Source: an uncultured Pelagibacteraceae bacterium
GTDB taxonomy: Bacteria > Pseudomonadota > Alphaproteobacteria > Pelagibacterales > Pelagibacteraceae
Length of the DNA: 35,458 nucleotides
Direction: 5' to 3'
Assembly (NCBI GenBank): GCA_902614835.1
Contig: CACMMU010000011.1
Coordinates: 1 to 35,458 of the forward strand
In this document: positions 32,816 to 35,458 of the stretch, one piece after another
Layout of the letters: the number at the start of each line of letters is the position of its first letter
Numbering within the stretch: position 1 is the stretch's first letter
Translations under genes and position numbers: made by a program
The notes under the pieces: model-generated
Databases searched by the model: none
What the model saw: only the letters and a program-made list of their open reading frames with translations
What the model was told of the DNA's origin: nothing

Positions 32816-33906
32816 TATTTTTTCTCCACATAAATTGATTGGCTAGGAAAAGCAAACGAGGCTTTATTTTTTTCAACTATTTCTTTAATTGCAATCGCCA
32901 ATCTCTCTTTGACTTTCAACCACTCTGACCATCTATCAGTATTTGTGAAGCATCTTACATACATATCAATCGAACTATCAGAAAATTTATCAATTCTTAC
33001 AGCATGCATGGTATTGTCACTTTTTTTGTAATCCTTAGAGGAAATAATATAATTGTCTATTTCATCACGAATTTTTTTAAGCTGATCAACAGTGGTGTCG
33101 TACTGTAAAGTTATGATCCAACTTATCCTCCAATTAGTTGTTTCGCTAATATTTATAACGGCATTTTCTGCAAACTGAAAATTTGGGATTATTGCTACTG
33201 ACTTGTCAAATTTTCTAACAACAGTTGACCTAAAACCTATACGCTCAACAATTCCCTCGATAATATTTTCAACAAGAATCCAGTCGCCAACTTTAAATCT
33301 TTTTTCTACTAAAACTAAAATTCCCGATATTAAATTCTTAAATAGATCTTGAGCTCCTAAAGCTACTGCTACACCAAACAAACCTAAACCAGCAATTATT
33401 GGTCCAATTTTAATTCCCCAAAGTTCTAGAACAGCTGCGGCACCAAGAATTAATACCAAAATCTTAAATGCCTTTATAATCCAATTAAGCAAATCTCTAG
33501 AAAGTAAATCTTCTACTGTTTTTATTAAAACAGAAATAGGACCAATTATTTGGTGAAGGGACCAAAAGATTAATATAGTGATTAAGGTTCTATTTGCATT
33601 ATCAATAAAACTCTCAGTGCTTTCTCCAAATGATACATAGCTTGTGGCTATGAAAAAGCCTATCACTATTGGAAAAAACTTTGTGGGACCTTTTAAAGAT
33701 TCGACCAAAGAATTATCAAATCGATTTGTTGTTTTAGAAACATACTTCTCAAGCCTTTTAATAACAAATTTTGAAAATAAACCACGCAGTAAAAGAAATA
33801 CTAAAAAAATTAAAAGAGCGATTATTATCTCAGAAATGTTAATACCTGATATTCCATTCTTCCAAACATCAACAAATAAATTTATAAATTGTTCTAATTT
33901 ATCCAT
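32815..33906 (-). CDS. Small-conductance mechanosensitive channel (MscS family)
   Basis: An inner-membrane channel that opens under membrane tension to release solutes on osmotic downshock. The 363 residues hold four or more helices (from residue 27 on), the pore-lining Gly/Ala-rich helix IGPIIAGLGLFGVAVALGAQDLFKNLISG near 166-193 and the beta domain signature KRFKVGDWILVENIIEGIVERIGFRSTVVRKFD near 201-233. It is longer than E. coli MscS owing to extra N-terminal helices. It overlaps hemD by eight bases, so its expression is tied to haem synthesis genes. Confidence 0.92.
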   Translation of the reverse strand: MDKLEQFINLFVDVWKNGISGINISEIIIALLIFLVFLLLRGLFSKFVIKRLEKYVSKTTNRFDNSLVESLKGPTKFFPIVIGFFIATSYVSFGESTESFIDNANRTLITILIFWSLHQIIGPISVLIKTVEDLLSRDLLNWIIKAFKILVLILGAAAVLELWGIKIGPIIAGLGLFGVAVALGAQDLFKNLISGILVLVEKRFKVGDWILVENIIEGIVERIGFRSTVVRKFDKSVAIIPNFQFAENAVINISETTNWRISWIITLQYDTTVDQLKKIRDEIDNYIISSKDYKKSDNTMHAVRIDKFSDSSIDMYVRCFTNTDRWSEWLKVKERLAIAIKEIVEKNKASFAFPSQSIYVEKK

Positions 33907-34603
33907 TTTTAATTTGATCTATTTTGACCAATTCCTCTCCAGGGTTAAAAAGTTCTGTTTTATTCCAGCCTTTAGATTTTAAAAAATCTTCAATTTTTTT
34001 ACTTATACACATAACTGTGCATTGTGTCATCAATTCAGAAAAAGAGTATTTTCTTACAATTTCATCGAAACTTTCAGCACTTCTTTTAGAATAAATAAGG
34101 GCAATATTGGCTGGATATCTTTTAATTAAGTCTTCACTTTCTTTGTTTAAATCTAAAATTTTAGTGGAAGTGTAATTGATAATTTTACTTATTTTAAAAC
34201 CACTTTGGATTAGTTCTTTATCAAGTTCATATGAAATTACATCTCCACATAAGTATGCTAAATTTTTAATATTCTTTTCAGAGTTGGTAATAATATTTTT
34301 AAGTGCATTTACAGTGCCTGATGCCGCAACTGTATTATTAAAGCCTTTGAGTCTTAAAGATCTCTCTGTAAGGTTGCCAACACAAAAGCATTTAATACTT
34401 TTGTCATGATTTTTCATCTTTAAAAATCTAACTGCATTTGCGCTAGTAAATATTAATCCATCATATTCTTTCGTGTTTATTGGTTCCATATTGGCCGAGG
34501 TAATGCTCAACGTTGGCATGTGAACAACTTTGTGACCCGATTTAAAGAAATTCATCATAAGATCTTCTGAGTCAATTAAAGGCCTGGTAAATATTATATT
34601 CAT
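33899..34603 (-). CDS. hemD: Uroporphyrinogen-III synthase
   Basis: Closes and inverts the last ring of hydroxymethylbilane to give uroporphyrinogen III. The 234-residue protein is divergent, as HemD usually is, but shows the alternating beta/alpha two-domain pattern and DGLIFTSANAVRFLK near 49-63, with the conserved FTSxNAV motif. A second half begins near LAYLCGDVISYELDKEL, and IALIYSKRSAESFDEIV is typical of the C-terminal domain. Its start overlaps the hemC stop by four bases, the standard hemCD arrangement. Together with the operon context the call is firm. Confidence 0.9.
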   Translation of the reverse strand: MNIIFTRPLIDSEDLMMNFFKSGHKVVHMPTLSITSANMEPINTKEYDGLIFTSANAVRFLKMKNHDKSIKCFCVGNLTERSLRLKGFNNTVAASGTVNALKNIITNSEKNIKNLAYLCGDVISYELDKELIQSGFKISKIINYTSTKILDLNKESEDLIKRYPANIALIYSKRSAESFDEIVRKYSFSELMTQCTVMCISKKIEDFLKSKGWNKTELFNPGEELVKIDQIKNG

Positions 34604-35458
34604 CTTTTTTTTGTAAAACTTTTGGCAGATTTTTTTAAAATTTCTTCACCAGCTAATTTTCCTAATAATTCTGGTTCGTTAGATTTCCCTGATTTTATAA
34701 CATTAAAAACTTTTTTACCATCGTCAGAAAAAAGTTGTGCTTTAAGATCAATTTTATTTTTATTTAGATTTGCAGTACACCCTACTGCTGTATCACAGTC
34801 TCCACCGATAGTTTTTAAAAAGTTTCTTTCTGCTAAAGCGCATATTTCGGTTTCATAATGATTTATTTTTTTTAAAATATTTTTAATTCTTTCATCATTA
34901 TCCCTACATTGTGCAGCAATTATTCCTTGGCCCGCTGTTGGTATAAAATCTTCTACTGAAAATACTTGTTTAGCATAATTTTCTAAATTTAATGTTTTTA
35001 AACCAGCTAAAGCTAATATTGCTCCATCGTATTCACCATTTTCAATTTTACTAATTCTTGTATCAACATTTCCTCTAATAGTTTTAATTTTTAAATTCTT
35101 ATTCATTAATTTTAATTGCAGCTCTCTTCTTCTGGAACTTGATCCAATTTTACCATTGTTTAAATCTGATAATTTTTCAAATTTTTTTGAAACAAAGGAC
35201 TCTCTTGGATCGTTACGCTTTATATAGGCTTGAATTATTAGTCCATTAGTTTCAACTGAGTCCATATCTTTCAAGGAGTGAACTGCAATATCGATTTCTT
35301 TTTTGATCAGTTTATCTTCGATCTCCTTGCAAAATAAATTTTTTCCCCCAATTTCAGATATATTTTTATTCTGAAATAAGTCACCTGACGTTTTAATGGT
35401 TTCGATTACTATTTTATCTTCATTGGTGGTATGAAACTGTAAAATTAAGTCCTTAACT
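34600..35458 (-). CDS. hemC: Hydroxymethylbilane synthase, N-terminus cut off by window edge
   Basis: Polymerises four porphobilinogens into hydroxymethylbilane in haem synthesis. The frame is open from 34600 to the window end, so the start codon lies beyond base 35458. Near the window edge it reads ETIKTSGD, GGKNLFCKEIEDKL and then AVHSLKDMD, the active-site loop containing a conserved Lys and Asp. Further in are SSSRRRELQL, TIRGNVDTRISKI, GAILALAGL and IPTAGQGIIAAQ, and a cofactor cysteine in IGGDCDTAVGCTA for the dipyrromethane. A TTG at 35274 is not the true start because the protein clearly continues upstream of it. Confidence 0.95.
   Translation of the reverse strand, partial: VKDLILQFHTTNEDKIVIETIKTSGDLFQNKNISEIGGKNLFCKEIEDKLIKKEIDIAVHSLKDMDSVETNGLIIQAYIKRNDPRESFVSKKFEKLSDLNNGKIGSSSRRRELQLKLMNKNLKIKTIRGNVDTRISKIENGEYDGAILALAGLKTLNLENYAKQVFSVEDFIPTAGQGIIAAQCRDNDERIKNILKKINHYETEICALAERNFLKTIGGDCDTAVGCTANLNKNKIDLKAQLFSDDGKKVFNVIKSGKSNEPELLGKLAGEEILKKSAKSFTKKR

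Noticed and set aside
34600-35274. hemC starting at the TTG at 35274
   Set aside because: The frame stays open to the window edge and encodes conserved HemC sequence (AVHSLKDMD and upstream), so the real start is outside.
1-35458. tRNA genes, rRNA, CRISPR arrays, insertion sequences or prophage
   Set aside because: No T-arm/acceptor patterns, no regular direct repeats and no transposase or integrase motifs were seen on either strand.

Overview
The window looks like a piece of a streamlined, AT-rich alphaproteobacterial chromosome, most likely from a Pelagibacterales (SAR11)-like marine bacterium. This rests on the strong A+T bias, very short or overlapping gene junctions, alphaproteobacterial markers (a DUF2794 protein, an IalB-like protein, HspQ, a short FtsY without an acidic N-terminal domain) and a carbon-uptake locus built on a TRAP transporter and glycolate oxidase. 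The assignment is inference from gene content; no ribosomal RNA or tRNA gene is present to confirm it. I saw no insertion sequence, prophage, integrase or CRISPR array.

Layout. 1-3964: the end of rpsP and ffh on the minus strand, a GC-richer hairpin cluster, then dapF, ftsY and an HPP-family membrane protein on the plus strand, so both the SRP GTPase and its receptor are here. 3965-15405, all minus strand and read from high to low coordinates: a glycolate oxidase operon (glcD, glcE, glcF) with a 2-hydroxyacid dehydrogenase, then a TRAP transporter (dctP, dctQ, dctM), an amidase, an unlisted 58-residue membrane protein, an EamA permease and an alpha/beta hydrolase. 15482-18305, minus: a PagL-like outer-membrane enzyme, an FMN-dependent 2-hydroxyacid dehydrogenase and a class I aminotransferase. 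18345-22492, minus: the cytochrome c maturation operon ccmC-D-E-F-G-H. 22493-24745: a large inverted repeat, hspQ, then yciB and a DUF2794 gene on plus, converging on a Bax-inhibitor-1 protein. 24814-29166, plus: an aldo/keto reductase, an IalB-like secreted protein, argG, a PsiE-family protein, an unknown four-helix membrane protein and an atypical SDR. 29174-35458, minus: hemC, hemD, an MscS channel, yggT, folD, a photolyase-like protein, a 41-residue DUF2256 zinc-ribbon protein, an exported histidine phosphatase and an unknown CPICW membrane protein.

How it works together. The central third is a plausible 2-hydroxyacid/2-oxoacid economy: TRAP uptake of a carboxylate, oxidation by GlcDEF or the FMN enzyme, and interconversion of glyoxylate-like products by the NAD(P)H dehydrogenase and the aminotransferase. 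The hemCD and ccm genes supply haem and attach it to c-type cytochromes. The photolyase-like gene, DUF2256 and the nearby Tyr-less SDR form a possible light- or DNA-repair-related group.

The most interesting items are the photolyase/DUF2256 neighbourhood with iron-sulfur ligands missing, two unexplained structured elements (1659-1735 and 22545-22600), the hidden 58-residue gene, and promoters whose -10 boxes lie exactly seven bases before start codons, which suggests leaderless mRNAs.
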